Notes under the pieces: generated by a model
Databases searched by the model: none
What the model saw: only the letters and a program-made list of their open reading frames with translations
What the model was told of the DNA's origin: nothing
In this document: piece by piece, positions 25,545-33,211 of the stretch
Position numbering within the stretch: position 1 is the stretch's first letter
Layout: each line of letters opens with the position of its first letter
Assembly: GCA_913062925.1 (NCBI GenBank)
Contig: CAJXWJ010000027.1
Span: 1-42,791, forward strand
Direction of reading: 5' to 3'
Length of the DNA stretch: 42,791 nt
Origin: an uncultured Pseudorhodobacter sp.
GTDB taxonomy: Bacteria > Pseudomonadota > Alphaproteobacteria > Rhodobacterales > Rhodobacteraceae
Program-made: the position numbers and the translations under genes

Positions 25545-26204
25545 ATGGCTGCTGTTCTGATCCTTTTGGGCCCACCGGGGGCTGGCAAAGGCACCCAAGC
25601 GCGGATGCTGGAAGAAGACTTTGGTCTGATCCAGCTGTCGACCGGGGATATGCTGCGCGCGGCGGTGGCCTCTGGCTCGGCTGCGGGGACGCAGGCGCGC
25701 GCGGTGATGGCTGCGGGCGGTCTGGTTTCGGACGAGATCGTTTTGGCGATTTTGGCCGAGCGGATGGCACAGCCCGATGTGGCCAATGGCATCATTCTGG
25801 ACGGCTTTCCCCGCACCAGCGCGCAGGCCGCAGCGCTTGATGTGCTGCTGGCGGATGCGGGCCTGCGGGTGACGGCTGCGATCAGCCTAGAGGTCGATGA
25901 CGCCGCTATGGTCGCGCGCGTGTCGGGCCGCTATACCTGCGCCTGTGGCGAAGGCTACCATGACGAATTCAAGCGCCCCACAGCTGCGGGCGTTTGCGAT
26001 AAATGCGGCGGCACCGACTTTAAACGTCGGGCCGACGATAACGCCGAAACTGTGGGCGAGAGGCTGAAAGCCTATCATGCGCAGACGGCACCGTTGATCG
26101 CCTATTACGAAGGCAAAGGGGTTCTAGAGCGGATCGATGCGATGGGAGAGATCGCAGCTATCCGCAAGGGCCTTGGCGCAATCGTGGCAGGGGTTTCGGC
26201 GTAA
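25545..26204 (+). CDS. adk: Adenylate kinase, long form with Cys4 lid
   Basis: 219 residues. P-loop GPPGAGKGT (residues 9-17), AMP-binding LSTGDMLRAA and LDGFPRT, then a long LID with Cys132, Cys134, Cys151 and Cys154 (CACGEGY ... CDKCGG), a likely zinc site; the first pair has one residue between, where two is usual. It catalyses ATP + AMP to 2 ADP. It starts 3 bp after the acs stop, so AMP made by Acs can be recycled by a co-expressed enzyme. The main adk of Rhodobacteraceae usually lies in the ribosomal protein operon; this may be a second, acetate-linked copy, which the window alone cannot prove. Confidence 0.95.
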   Translation: MAAVLILLGPPGAGKGTQARMLEEDFGLIQLSTGDMLRAAVASGSAAGTQARAVMAAGGLVSDEIVLAILAERMAQPDVANGIILDGFPRTSAQAAALDVLLADAGLRVTAAISLEVDDAAMVARVSGRYTCACGEGYHDEFKRPTAAGVCDKCGGTDFKRRADDNAETVGERLKAYHAQTAPLIAYYEGKGVLERIDAMGEIAAIRKGLGAIVAGVSA

Positions 26205-26268
26205 CGGGAGGCCTGTCATCCAAGCAATCGGGTGGCGGGAAGGGATATAACACAGGGAGTAACATGCT

Positions 26269-26526
26269 ATGGCGGACAATACCTCGTCCAACGCCTATTG
26301 GGCAGCGAACAAGCAGATCATCAGCGTTTGTCTGGTTATCTGGTTCGTTTGTTCTTTCGGCTTTGGCATTCTGCTGCGCCCGATGCTGTCGGGTATCGCT
26401 GTCGGGGGCACTGACCTCGGCTTCTGGTTTGCTCAACAAGGCTCGATTCTGGTCTTTCTTGGTCTGATTTTCTTCTACGCGTGGAAAATGGGCAAAGTAG
26501 ACAAAGAATTCGGCGTTGAAGAATAA
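26269..26526 (+). CDS. Small subunit of acetate/solute:sodium symporter (DUF4212)
   Basis: 85 residues with two membrane helices (about 17-38, ISVCLVIWFVCSFGFGILL, and 52-70, FWFAQQGSILVFLGLIFFYAW) and a cytoplasmic charged end KMGKVDKEFGVEE. This is the DUF4212 / TIGR03647 small partner that precedes VC_2705-type sodium:solute symporters. GGGAG lies 9 bases upstream. The large subunit starts 15 bp after its stop. Codon usage here and in the next gene favours GTT, GCT and TTG more than the neighbours, as seen in highly expressed membrane transporters. Confidence 0.92.
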   Translation: MADNTSSNAYWAANKQIISVCLVIWFVCSFGFGILLRPMLSGIAVGGTDLGFWFAQQGSILVFLGLIFFYAWKMGKVDKEFGVEE

Positions 26527-26541
26527 GGGAGCGCAGAAATA

Positions 26542-28314
26542 ATGGATCAGTTTACCCTCAATCTGCTTGTTGTCGGTGCGACTTTCGCACTGTACTTCGG
26601 CATCGCGATCTGGGCCCGTGCGGGCACCACATCTGAATTCTATACCGCTGGCGGCGGGGTTCACCCCGTTCTGAACGGTATGGCAACCGGCGCTGACTGG
26701 ATGTCGGCAGCTTCCTTCATCTCGATGGCGGGTATCATTGCTGCTGGCGGCTATGACAGCTCGGCCTATCTGATGGGTTGGACCGGCGGCTACGTTCTGC
26801 TTGCGATGTTGCTTGCGCCTTACCTGCGTAAGTTCGGCAAGTTCACCGTGCCAGAATTCATCGGCGACCGTTTCTACAGCCAGTCGGCGCGTCTTGTTGC
26901 CGTGATCTGTCTGATTGTGGCCTCGGTGACCTATGTTATCGGTCAGATGACCGGCGTTGGCGTTGCTTTCTCGCGCTTCTTGGAAGTGAAAGCATCGACC
27001 GGCCTTTATATCGGCGCGGCCGTTGTGTTCTTCTATGCTGTTCTTGGCGGCATGAAGGGCATCACCTACACGCAGGTGGCACAATACGTCGTTCTGATCT
27101 TCGCATATACCATTCCTGCTGTGTTTATCTCGTTGCAGCTGACGGGCAATGCGCTGCCACCTTTGGGCCTGTTCTCGACCCACATTGAATCCGGCATGCC
27201 TTTGTTGGCAAAGCTGGACCAAGTTGTGCAAGAGCTGGGCTTTGCCAAATACACCGGCCACAGCGACACCACTTTGAACATGTTCTTGTTCACCATGTCG
27301 CTGATGATCGGTACTGCTGGCCTGCCACACGTGATCGTGCGCTTCTTCACCGTGCCAAAAGTGGCTGATGCGCGTGCATCTGCTGGCTGGGCGCTGGTGT
27401 TCATCGCATTGCTTTACACCGTGGCTCCGGCTGTGGGCGCAATGGCGCGTTTGAACCTGATCAGCAACATCTATCCAAACGGCACGCAGTCGGACCCGAT
27501 TGCTTATGAAGCCCGCCCAGATTGGATGAGGAACTGGGAGACCACGGGTCTGCTGAAGTTCGAAGACAAGAACGGCGATGGCTTGATCGAGTTCTATAAC
27601 GACAAGTCGAAGAACGAAGACTTCAACGCTGCCGCAGCTGCAAAAGGCTGGGCTGGCAACGAGCTGACCGTGAACAACGACATCATGGTTCTTGCGAACC
27701 CTGAGATCGCACAGCTTCCAGGTTGGGTTGTGGCTTTGGTTGCGGCTGGTGGCCTTGCGGCTGCTTTGTCGACCGCTGCTGGCCTGTTGTTGGCAATTTC
27801 TTCGGCAATCTCGCATGACTTGATCAAGGGTTCGCTGAACCCGAACATCTCGGAAAAAGGCGAGCTGATGGCGGCGCGTGTGTCGATGGGCGTGGCGATT
27901 GCGGTTGCAACCTATCTGGGTCTGAACCCTCCTGGGTTTGCGGCGCAGACGGTGGCTTTGGCCTTCGGTCTGGCAGCGGCTTCGATCTTCCCTGCACTGA
28001 TGATGGGCATCTTCTCGAAGCGCATCAACAACGTGGGCGCGGTTGCGGGCATGCTTTCGGGTCTGTTGGTCACCGTTGTGTATATCTTCTTGCACAAGGG
28101 CTGGTTCTTTATCCCAGATACCAACAGCTATACCGACGCGGCTCCTTTGCTGCTGTCGATCAAGTCGACCTCCTTCGGGGCTGTCGGCGCGCTGGTCAAC
28201 TTTGCTGTGGCTTTCGCTGTGTCGCGGGCAACCGCAGCACCGCCACAAGCGATCCAAGATCTGGTCGAAGGCATCCGCATTCCACGCGGTGCTGGCAAAG
28301 CTCAGTCGCACTAA
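26542..28314 (+). CDS. actP: Sodium:solute symporter, VC_2705 subfamily (acetate permease, ActP-like)
   Basis: 590 residues, SLC5/SSS family, about 13 helices. Typical family segments are GATFALYFGIAIWARAGTTSEFYTAGGGVHPVLNGMATGADWMSAASF at the start (split here in meaning: helix 1, then substrate/Na site), and AAGGLAAALSTAAGLLLAISSAISHDL near 410-440. The family imports acetate and similar short acids with Na+. An extra-membrane insertion at about 325-385 carries DKNGDGLIE (residues 342-350), an EF-hand-like calcium loop. Context, acs-adk-DUF4212 upstream, supports acetate as substrate. A UUCG hairpin follows the stop. ActP is used as name by role; E. coli ActP belongs to a sister subgroup. 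Confidence 0.92.
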   Translation: MDQFTLNLLVVGATFALYFGIAIWARAGTTSEFYTAGGGVHPVLNGMATGADWMSAASFISMAGIIAAGGYDSSAYLMGWTGGYVLLAMLLAPYLRKFGKFTVPEFIGDRFYSQSARLVAVICLIVASVTYVIGQMTGVGVAFSRFLEVKASTGLYIGAAVVFFYAVLGGMKGITYTQVAQYVVLIFAYTIPAVFISLQLTGNALPPLGLFSTHIESGMPLLAKLDQVVQELGFAKYTGHSDTTLNMFLFTMSLMIGTAGLPHVIVRFFTVPKVADARASAGWALVFIALLYTVAPAVGAMARLNLISNIYPNGTQSDPIAYEARPDWMRNWETTGLLKFEDKNGDGLIEFYNDKSKNEDFNAAAAAKGWAGNELTVNNDIMVLANPEIAQLPGWVVALVAAGGLAAALSTAAGLLLAISSAISHDLIKGSLNPNISEKGELMAARVSMGVAIAVATYLGLNPPGFAAQTVALAFGLAAASIFPALMMGIFSKRINNVGAVAGMLSGLLVTVVYIFLHKGWFFIPDTNSYTDAAPLLLSIKSTSFGAVGALVNFAVAFAVSRATAAPPQAIQDLVEGIRIPRGAGKAQSH

Positions 28315-28322
28315 AATCAATG

Positions 28323-28347
28323 GCGCGTCCCTTCGGGGGCGCGCTTT
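28323..28347 (+). terminator. UUCG-capped hairpin after the symporter gene
   Basis: GCGCGTCCC, loop TTCG, GGGGCGCGC form a 9-bp stem (one G-T pair) with a stabilising UUCG tetraloop, followed by only TTT. It would give partial termination between the abundant symporter message and the DUF294 gene, whose ribosome binding site begins a few bases later; it could equally protect the 3' end of the upstream mRNA. Confidence 0.65.
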
Positions 28348-28365
28348 CCTGTTGGGGAGGCCGCT

Positions 28366-30186
28366 TTGGAAACCAGTTCAGCGATCATCGGTTTTCTGCA
28401 AAGCGTGCATCCTTATGACAGCCTGCCGCAGGACGAGTTGGTGCGTGTCGCCCATTCCTTCCGCCGCAGTGAAGTGCAGGCAGGCGCCGAGATTTACCAT
28501 TTTGGCGCGCCGCTGGACGGGATTTATCTGATCAAAACCGGCTCGGTCGAGGTGCAGGATGCCTCGGGCGGCTTGGTGTCTTTGCTGGGGCCGCGCAACT
28601 CTTTTGGCGAGCGCGGGCTGATGCGCGACGGTCTGGCCGCGACCACGGCGCTGGCGCTTGAAGACTGCGTGCTGCTGCATCTGCCGGCGGCTGAATTTCA
28701 CGCCCTGATGCAAAGCGCGCCGCCGTTTCAGCGGTTTTTCACCCGTGGCCGCGCCGGGGATCGGCGCAACACCGATCTTGCGATGCAGACGGTGGGCGAT
28801 CTGATGACCGGCGATCCGCAAAGCTGCGGGCCCGAAGATACGGTGCAATCGGCCGCCGCCCGGATGCGCGATGGCAAGATTTCCTGTCTGGGCGTGGTCG
28901 AGGCTGGGGCCTTTATCGGGCTGGTCACCACCCGCGATCTGACTGGCAAGGTTTTGGCCGCCGGTCTGCCCGCCAGCACGCCGGTGCGCGCGGTGATGAG
29001 CGGCACGCCGATCAGCCTGCCGCCCGAGGCTTTGGGCGCGGATGTGCTGAACCTGATGCTGGAGCGTCGCATCGGCCATCTGCCGGTGGTCGAGGCGGGA
29101 CGGTTGATCGGCATGATCACCCAAACCGATATCACGCGGTTTCAGGCGACCTCTTCGGCGCAATTGGTGCGGGATCTGGCCGGAGCGCAAAGCGTGGCGC
29201 AGATGGCGGCGGTCACTGCGCGGATCCCGCAGCTTTTGGTGCAATTGGTCGGCGGCAATACCGCGCATCAGGTCACCACACGGCTGATCACTGATATTGC
29301 CGATACGGTGACGCGGCGGCTTTTGGCCTTGGCCGAGGCGAACCTTGGCCCCGCGCCCGTGCCCTATCTTTGGCTTGCCTGTGGCAGTCAGGGCCGCCAA
29401 GAGCAGACCGGCGTGTCAGATCAGGACAACTGCCTGTTCATCGACGATGCCGCCACCGAGGACGATATGGCCTATTTCGCGGCGCTGGCGATTTATGTCT
29501 GCGACGGTCTGCATGCCTGCGGCTATGTCTATTGCCCCGGCGAGATGATGGCGACCAATCCGAAATGGTGCGCGCGCATCAGCACTTGGCGCGGCTATTT
29601 CCGCCGCTGGATCGCCACACCTGACCCAATGGCGCAGATGCTGGCCTCGGTGATGTTTGATCTGCGCCCGATTGGCGGGACGGTGTCTTTGTTCAGCGAT
29701 TTGCAGGCGGAAACCTTGGCCGAGGCGGCCGAGAACTCGATCTTTGTGGCCCATATGATCGCCAATTCGCTGACCCATACCCCGCCCTTGGGCCTGCTGC
29801 GCGGCTTTGCGACCTTTCGGTCGGGCGAGCATAAAAACCAGATTGATCTGAAGCATAACGGCGTGGTGCCGCTGACCGATTTGGGGCGGGTCTATGCCTT
29901 GATCGGGCAATCGGCGGTGGCCAATACCCGCGCGCGGCTCTTGGCGGCGGGCGATGCGGGGGTGATTTCAACCTCGGGCGGGGCCGATCTGCTGGATGCT
30001 TATGATCTGATCGCACAGACCCGACTTGACCATCAGGCGCGGCTGATCCGCGCGGGCAAGATGGCGGATAACTTTATGGCGCCCTCTGATCTTTCGGATT
30101 TCGAACGCGCGCATCTGCGCGATGCTTTTGTGGTCGTGCGGACCATGCAATCAGCTGTGGGCCAAGCCCGCGGTGCAAGAACCTAA
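28366..30186 (+). CDS. cNMP-binding / tandem CBS / DUF294 nucleotidyltransferase-like regulator
   Basis: 606 residues, beginning with TTG (GGGGAGG lies 5 bases upstream). Domain order: cyclic-nucleotide-binding-like domain (about 15-125, GTEIYHFGAPLDGIYLIKTGSVEV type), CBS pair (about 145-260, VGDLMTGDPQSCGPEDTVQSAAARM and VRAVMSGTPISLPPEALGADVLNLM), DUF294 nucleotidyltransferase-like domain (about 290-435) with ACGSQGRQEQTGVSDQDNCLF, which keeps the G-S...R-x-E and D-x-D residues of GlnD-type enzymes, and the DUF294_C helical domain. CBS domains bind adenine nucleotides, so AMP/ATP sensing is plausible next to acs and adk. Genes of this type recur beside VC_2705 symporters. Substrate to be modified is unknown. 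Confidence 0.9.
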   Translation: METSSAIIGFLQSVHPYDSLPQDELVRVAHSFRRSEVQAGAEIYHFGAPLDGIYLIKTGSVEVQDASGGLVSLLGPRNSFGERGLMRDGLAATTALALEDCVLLHLPAAEFHALMQSAPPFQRFFTRGRAGDRRNTDLAMQTVGDLMTGDPQSCGPEDTVQSAAARMRDGKISCLGVVEAGAFIGLVTTRDLTGKVLAAGLPASTPVRAVMSGTPISLPPEALGADVLNLMLERRIGHLPVVEAGRLIGMITQTDITRFQATSSAQLVRDLAGAQSVAQMAAVTARIPQLLVQLVGGNTAHQVTTRLITDIADTVTRRLLALAEANLGPAPVPYLWLACGSQGRQEQTGVSDQDNCLFIDDAATEDDMAYFAALAIYVCDGLHACGYVYCPGEMMATNPKWCARISTWRGYFRRWIATPDPMAQMLASVMFDLRPIGGTVSLFSDLQAETLAEAAENSIFVAHMIANSLTHTPPLGLLRGFATFRSGEHKNQIDLKHNGVVPLTDLGRVYALIGQSAVANTRARLLAAGDAGVISTSGGADLLDAYDLIAQTRLDHQARLIRAGKMADNFMAPSDLSDFERAHLRDAFVVVRTMQSAVGQARGART

Positions 30187-30198
30187 AGGAAACGGTTT

Positions 30199-30720
30199 AT
30201 GTTTTGGGACTTTATCGGGATGATCGCCGCGGGCGCTGGGCTTGCGGGCCTTGTGCTTATGGTGCGAAAAGTCAGCCGCGGCATCTTGCCCAGCTGGACC
30301 ATTCCGGCGGCGATTGGGCTGGGGATGCTAAGCTTTACCGTTTGGAATGAATACACCTGGTATCCGCGCGCCAGCGGTGCCCTGCCGCAGGGCGTGATCA
30401 TTCTATCGGCCCCCGAGACCAAGCAGGCATGGCGGCCCTGGACCTATCTGTTCCCGATCCACCAACGCTTTGCCGCCTATGATGGTGTCAGCGCCAAGAC
30501 CTCGCTGGAAAATCCGGCGATCCGTCAGGGCGAGGTGGTGCTGGTGCAGCGCTGGCAGCCCACCCGCCGCGTGCCGATTGCGGTGGATTGCGCCAAGGGC
30601 CTGCGCGCCGATCTGATCGAAGGTGCTGTGATTGTCGCCGATGGCACCCTGACTGGGGCCGAGTGGTATCCGGCCGCCGCAGACGATGCGCTGCAGCTTG
30701 CTGCCTGTCAGGCCAAGTAG
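30199..30720 (+). CDS. Unknown membrane protein with periplasmic or cytosolic tail
   Basis: 173 residues, no family recognised. Two hydrophobic helices lie at about 3-22 (WDFIGMIAAGAGLAGLVLMV) and 32-50 (WTIPAAIGLGMLSFTVW). Conserved-looking aromatic stretch NEYTWYPRASG follows, then a soluble domain of about 110 residues with two Cys (VDCAKG, LAACQAK) rich in short beta strands (GEVVLVQRWQPTRRVPIAVD). It starts 12 bp after the DUF294 gene and ends 1 bp before the receiver gene, so it belongs to the same translation-coupled unit. A role as membrane partner in the signalling unit is inference. Confidence 0.8.
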   Translation: MFWDFIGMIAAGAGLAGLVLMVRKVSRGILPSWTIPAAIGLGMLSFTVWNEYTWYPRASGALPQGVIILSAPETKQAWRPWTYLFPIHQRFAAYDGVSAKTSLENPAIRQGEVVLVQRWQPTRRVPIAVDCAKGLRADLIEGAVIVADGTLTGAEWYPAAADDALQLAACQAK

Positions 30721-30721
30721 C

Positions 30722-31111
30722 ATGGCAAGCCCCGCGCAAAAGCCAAAGGTTCTGGTGATCGAGGACGAAGACAATATCGCCCTTGCGCTGGATTTTTTGA
30801 TGACGCGCGAGGGCTATGCGCCCGACCGGATCGCCAATGGCGGCGAGGCGATGGCGCGCATCCGCGAAACCCACCCCGATCTGGTTTTGCTGGATGTGAT
30901 GCTGCCCGAGATTTCGGGCTATGAAATCTGCCAAAGCATGCGGCTGGACCCAAATCTGTCGGATGTAAAGATCCTGATGATGACGGCGCGGGGCTCGGCG
31001 ATTGAACGGCGCAAGGGTATTGCCTTGGGGGCGGATGGCTTTATCGCCAAACCCTTCGAGCTGAAAGAGCTGCGCGACGAGGTGCGCCGCCTGCTGGGCC
31101 AAGGCGGCTAG
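30722..31111 (+). CDS. Stand-alone response-regulator receiver (CheY-like)
   Basis: 129 residues, a single receiver domain with no output domain. All active residues are present: acidic pair Glu14/Asp15, phospho-acceptor Asp58 (VLLDVML), Thr88 (MMTARG) and Lys110 (AKPF). The ATG at 30722 follows the preceding TAG by one base; the next gene's ATG directly follows this gene's TAG. It probably passes a phosphoryl signal by protein contact. The adjacent sensor-like protein has no phospho-acceptor His, so the kinase acting on it, if any, must be elsewhere. Confidence 0.92.
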   Translation: MASPAQKPKVLVIEDEDNIALALDFLMTREGYAPDRIANGGEAMARIRETHPDLVLLDVMLPEISGYEICQSMRLDPNLSDVKILMMTARGSAIERRKGIALGADGFIAKPFELKELRDEVRRLLGQGG

Positions 31112-33184
31112 ATGCGGGTCAGGCTACAGCTTTTTCTGATCTTTGTCGGGCTGGCGCTGGCGGCGCTGGCAGCGCTTTTGGCGGGGTTGTGGCTGGGCTA
31201 TCATCATCTGGCGCAGGCGGGGGCGACGCTGGCCGCTGTGGTGCGCAGCGGTGTGATGGCGGGTTTTGTGCAGGCGGGCGTGGTTTCAGGCTTTGCGCTC
31301 TTGGGGCTGATGGCAGGGGTTTGGCTGCTGCTGGACATGCGCTTTGCCAAGCCGATTGACCAATTGGCGGGCGATCTGCGCGCCCGCGTGCATGGCGATG
31401 TGACCGCCGCCTTGCCTGCGCGCCAAGCCCTGCATCTGGGCGATCTTGGCCCTGCGGCGCGGGCGGCAAGTGACAGCCTTGCGCAGACCAGATCGGCCTT
31501 GGCCGAGGCGGTGGCGCGTGAAACCGCGCGGCTGTCGGGGGAAAACGCGCGGCTTGGGGCGCTGTTGGCCGATGTGCCGGCGGGGGTTTTGCTGTGTTCG
31601 GCCGATCATCGCATCGTGTTTTACAACGGCTTGGGTGTTGGGCTGTTGCGGGCAATCGGGCCGGCGGGTTTGGGGCGCAGCCTGTTTGACTATCTGCACG
31701 CGGGGCCGTTGCAGCATGCCTATGGCAGGCTTTGCGCCACGGGCGACGCCGATGCGGCCTCGGATCTTTTGTGCAGCACGCGGGCGGGGGCACGGGTGCT
31801 TGCGGCACGAATGCGGCTGTTGCAGCCCGAGGCGGGGGCGGCTGCGGGCTATGTTTTGACGCTGCAAGATGTCACCGCCGATCTGAACGCCGCTGCCCGC
31901 CGCGAGTCTTTGCTGGTCGAGATGTTTGACCGCTTTGGCCGCCCTGCCGCCAATCTTGCCACCCTGATCGAAGCGCTGCCCAACCCCGCTTTGCCGCCTG
32001 ATTTGCGCGAGGCGCTGCAGGGCGAGGTGGCGCGGCTGGGCCAAGCGGTGACCGAGCTTTCGCAGCGTCACGACCAAAGTCGCGGCGAAGATTGGCCGCT
32101 GATGCTGACGCGGGCCTCGGATCTTTTGGACGGGGTTGCGGCGCAGGTGGCGGGCAGTGGCGTTTTGCTCAGCCAGAAAGCCGCGCCTTTGCTTTTGCAT
32201 TGCAATGGCTTTGAGGTGATTGGTTTGCTCACACTTTTGGCGCGCAATCTGCCGGCGCGCCGGTTTCACCTTAGCCTCGAGGAAGACGGCTCTGACGCGC
32301 TGCTGCGGCTGTCTTGGCAGGGCGAGGTGCTGGCGCTGGCTGATCTGGAGGCTTGGCTGGCCCAGCCGATCGACCCTGCCATGCCCGAAATCAGCGGCCG
32401 CGCGGTCTTGGCCGCCCATGCCACCGACATCTGGCCCGAAACCACGGCAGAGGGTGCCGCGCTTTGTTTGCCCTTGCGGGTGGCGCGGCGCGAAACCGCG
32501 CGGCCTGATCCGGTGCTGCGCGATGTGGTTTATGACTTTGATCTGTTGTCGGGCGCGCGCAATGCCTCTGTCGCCGAGGCGCGGCTGGATGCGCTGACCT
32601 ATGTGGTGTTTGACAGCGAAACCACCGGACTTTTGCCCGATCAGGGCGACGAGGTGGTGCAGATTGCCGCCGTGCGCATCGTCAACGGGCGCAGGCTGAA
32701 GACCGAAGTGTTTGACATGCTGGTCAATCCGCAGCGCAAAATTCCCGCCGCCTCGACCAAGGTGCATGGCATCACCGACGCGATGGTTGCCGATGCGCCG
32801 CCGATGGCCGAGGTGGCGCGCCGCTTGCATGACTTTGCCGCGGGCGCGGTGCTGATCGCGCATAACGCGCCCTTTGACATGCAGTTTCTGCGCCGGATCG
32901 AGGGGCAGATTGGCCTGCGCTTTGACAATCCGATCTTGGACACTGTGCTGTTGTCGGCGGTGATCTGGGGCCAGCACGAAACCCATACGCTGGATGCGCT
33001 GACCCATCGGCTTGGCATCACCATTCCCGAGGAGGCCCGCCACACAGCGCTGGGCGATGCAATCGCCACGGCGGATGCGTTTTTAAAGCTGTTGCCGATG
33101 CTGCAAGGCCGCGGCCTGACCCGCTTTGATGAGGTGCTGACCCAAGTGCGCCAGCACGGGCGGCTGTTGAAAGATTTGAACTGA
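31112..33184 (+). CDS. Membrane PAS / kinase-like protein fused to DEDDh 3'-5' exonuclease
   Basis: 690 residues. Two membrane helices (about 5-28 and 52-75) are followed by a HAMP-like stretch, a PAS-like domain (about 148-258, GVLLCSADHRIVFYNGLG), a helical pair in the place of a histidine kinase DHp (about 264-320, MFDRFGRPAANLATLIEAL) with no His in the H-box, and a degenerate ATPase-like part (about 325-465, with GRAVLAAHATDIWPETTAEG in the G-box place). From about 495 runs an intact DnaQ-like exonuclease: Asp501 and Glu503 (FDSETTG), Asp589 (HNAPFD), His644 and Asp649 (HTALGD). It should digest 3' ends of nucleic acids at the membrane under control of the sensor part. ATG abuts the receiver stop. 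Confidence 0.88.
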   Translation: MRVRLQLFLIFVGLALAALAALLAGLWLGYHHLAQAGATLAAVVRSGVMAGFVQAGVVSGFALLGLMAGVWLLLDMRFAKPIDQLAGDLRARVHGDVTAALPARQALHLGDLGPAARAASDSLAQTRSALAEAVARETARLSGENARLGALLADVPAGVLLCSADHRIVFYNGLGVGLLRAIGPAGLGRSLFDYLHAGPLQHAYGRLCATGDADAASDLLCSTRAGARVLAARMRLLQPEAGAAAGYVLTLQDVTADLNAAARRESLLVEMFDRFGRPAANLATLIEALPNPALPPDLREALQGEVARLGQAVTELSQRHDQSRGEDWPLMLTRASDLLDGVAAQVAGSGVLLSQKAAPLLLHCNGFEVIGLLTLLARNLPARRFHLSLEEDGSDALLRLSWQGEVLALADLEAWLAQPIDPAMPEISGRAVLAAHATDIWPETTAEGAALCLPLRVARRETARPDPVLRDVVYDFDLLSGARNASVAEARLDALTYVVFDSETTGLLPDQGDEVVQIAAVRIVNGRRLKTEVFDMLVNPQRKIPAASTKVHGITDAMVADAPPMAEVARRLHDFAAGAVLIAHNAPFDMQFLRRIEGQIGLRFDNPILDTVLLSAVIWGQHETHTLDALTHRLGITIPEEARHTALGDAIATADAFLKLLPMLQGRGLTRFDEVLTQVRQHGRLLKDLN

Positions 33185-33211
33185 AGACCCCTGCGATAAC
33201 AAAGGTATGCT

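Noticed and set aside
26158-28320. 720-residue minus-strand frame opposite the symporter
   Set aside because: Low-complexity His/Arg/Gln-rich translation, fully explained by the real plus-strand DUF4212 and symporter genes.
31286-33043. 585-residue minus-strand frame opposite the sensor-exonuclease gene
   Set aside because: Shadow of a gene with clear PAS and DEDDh motifs on the other strand.
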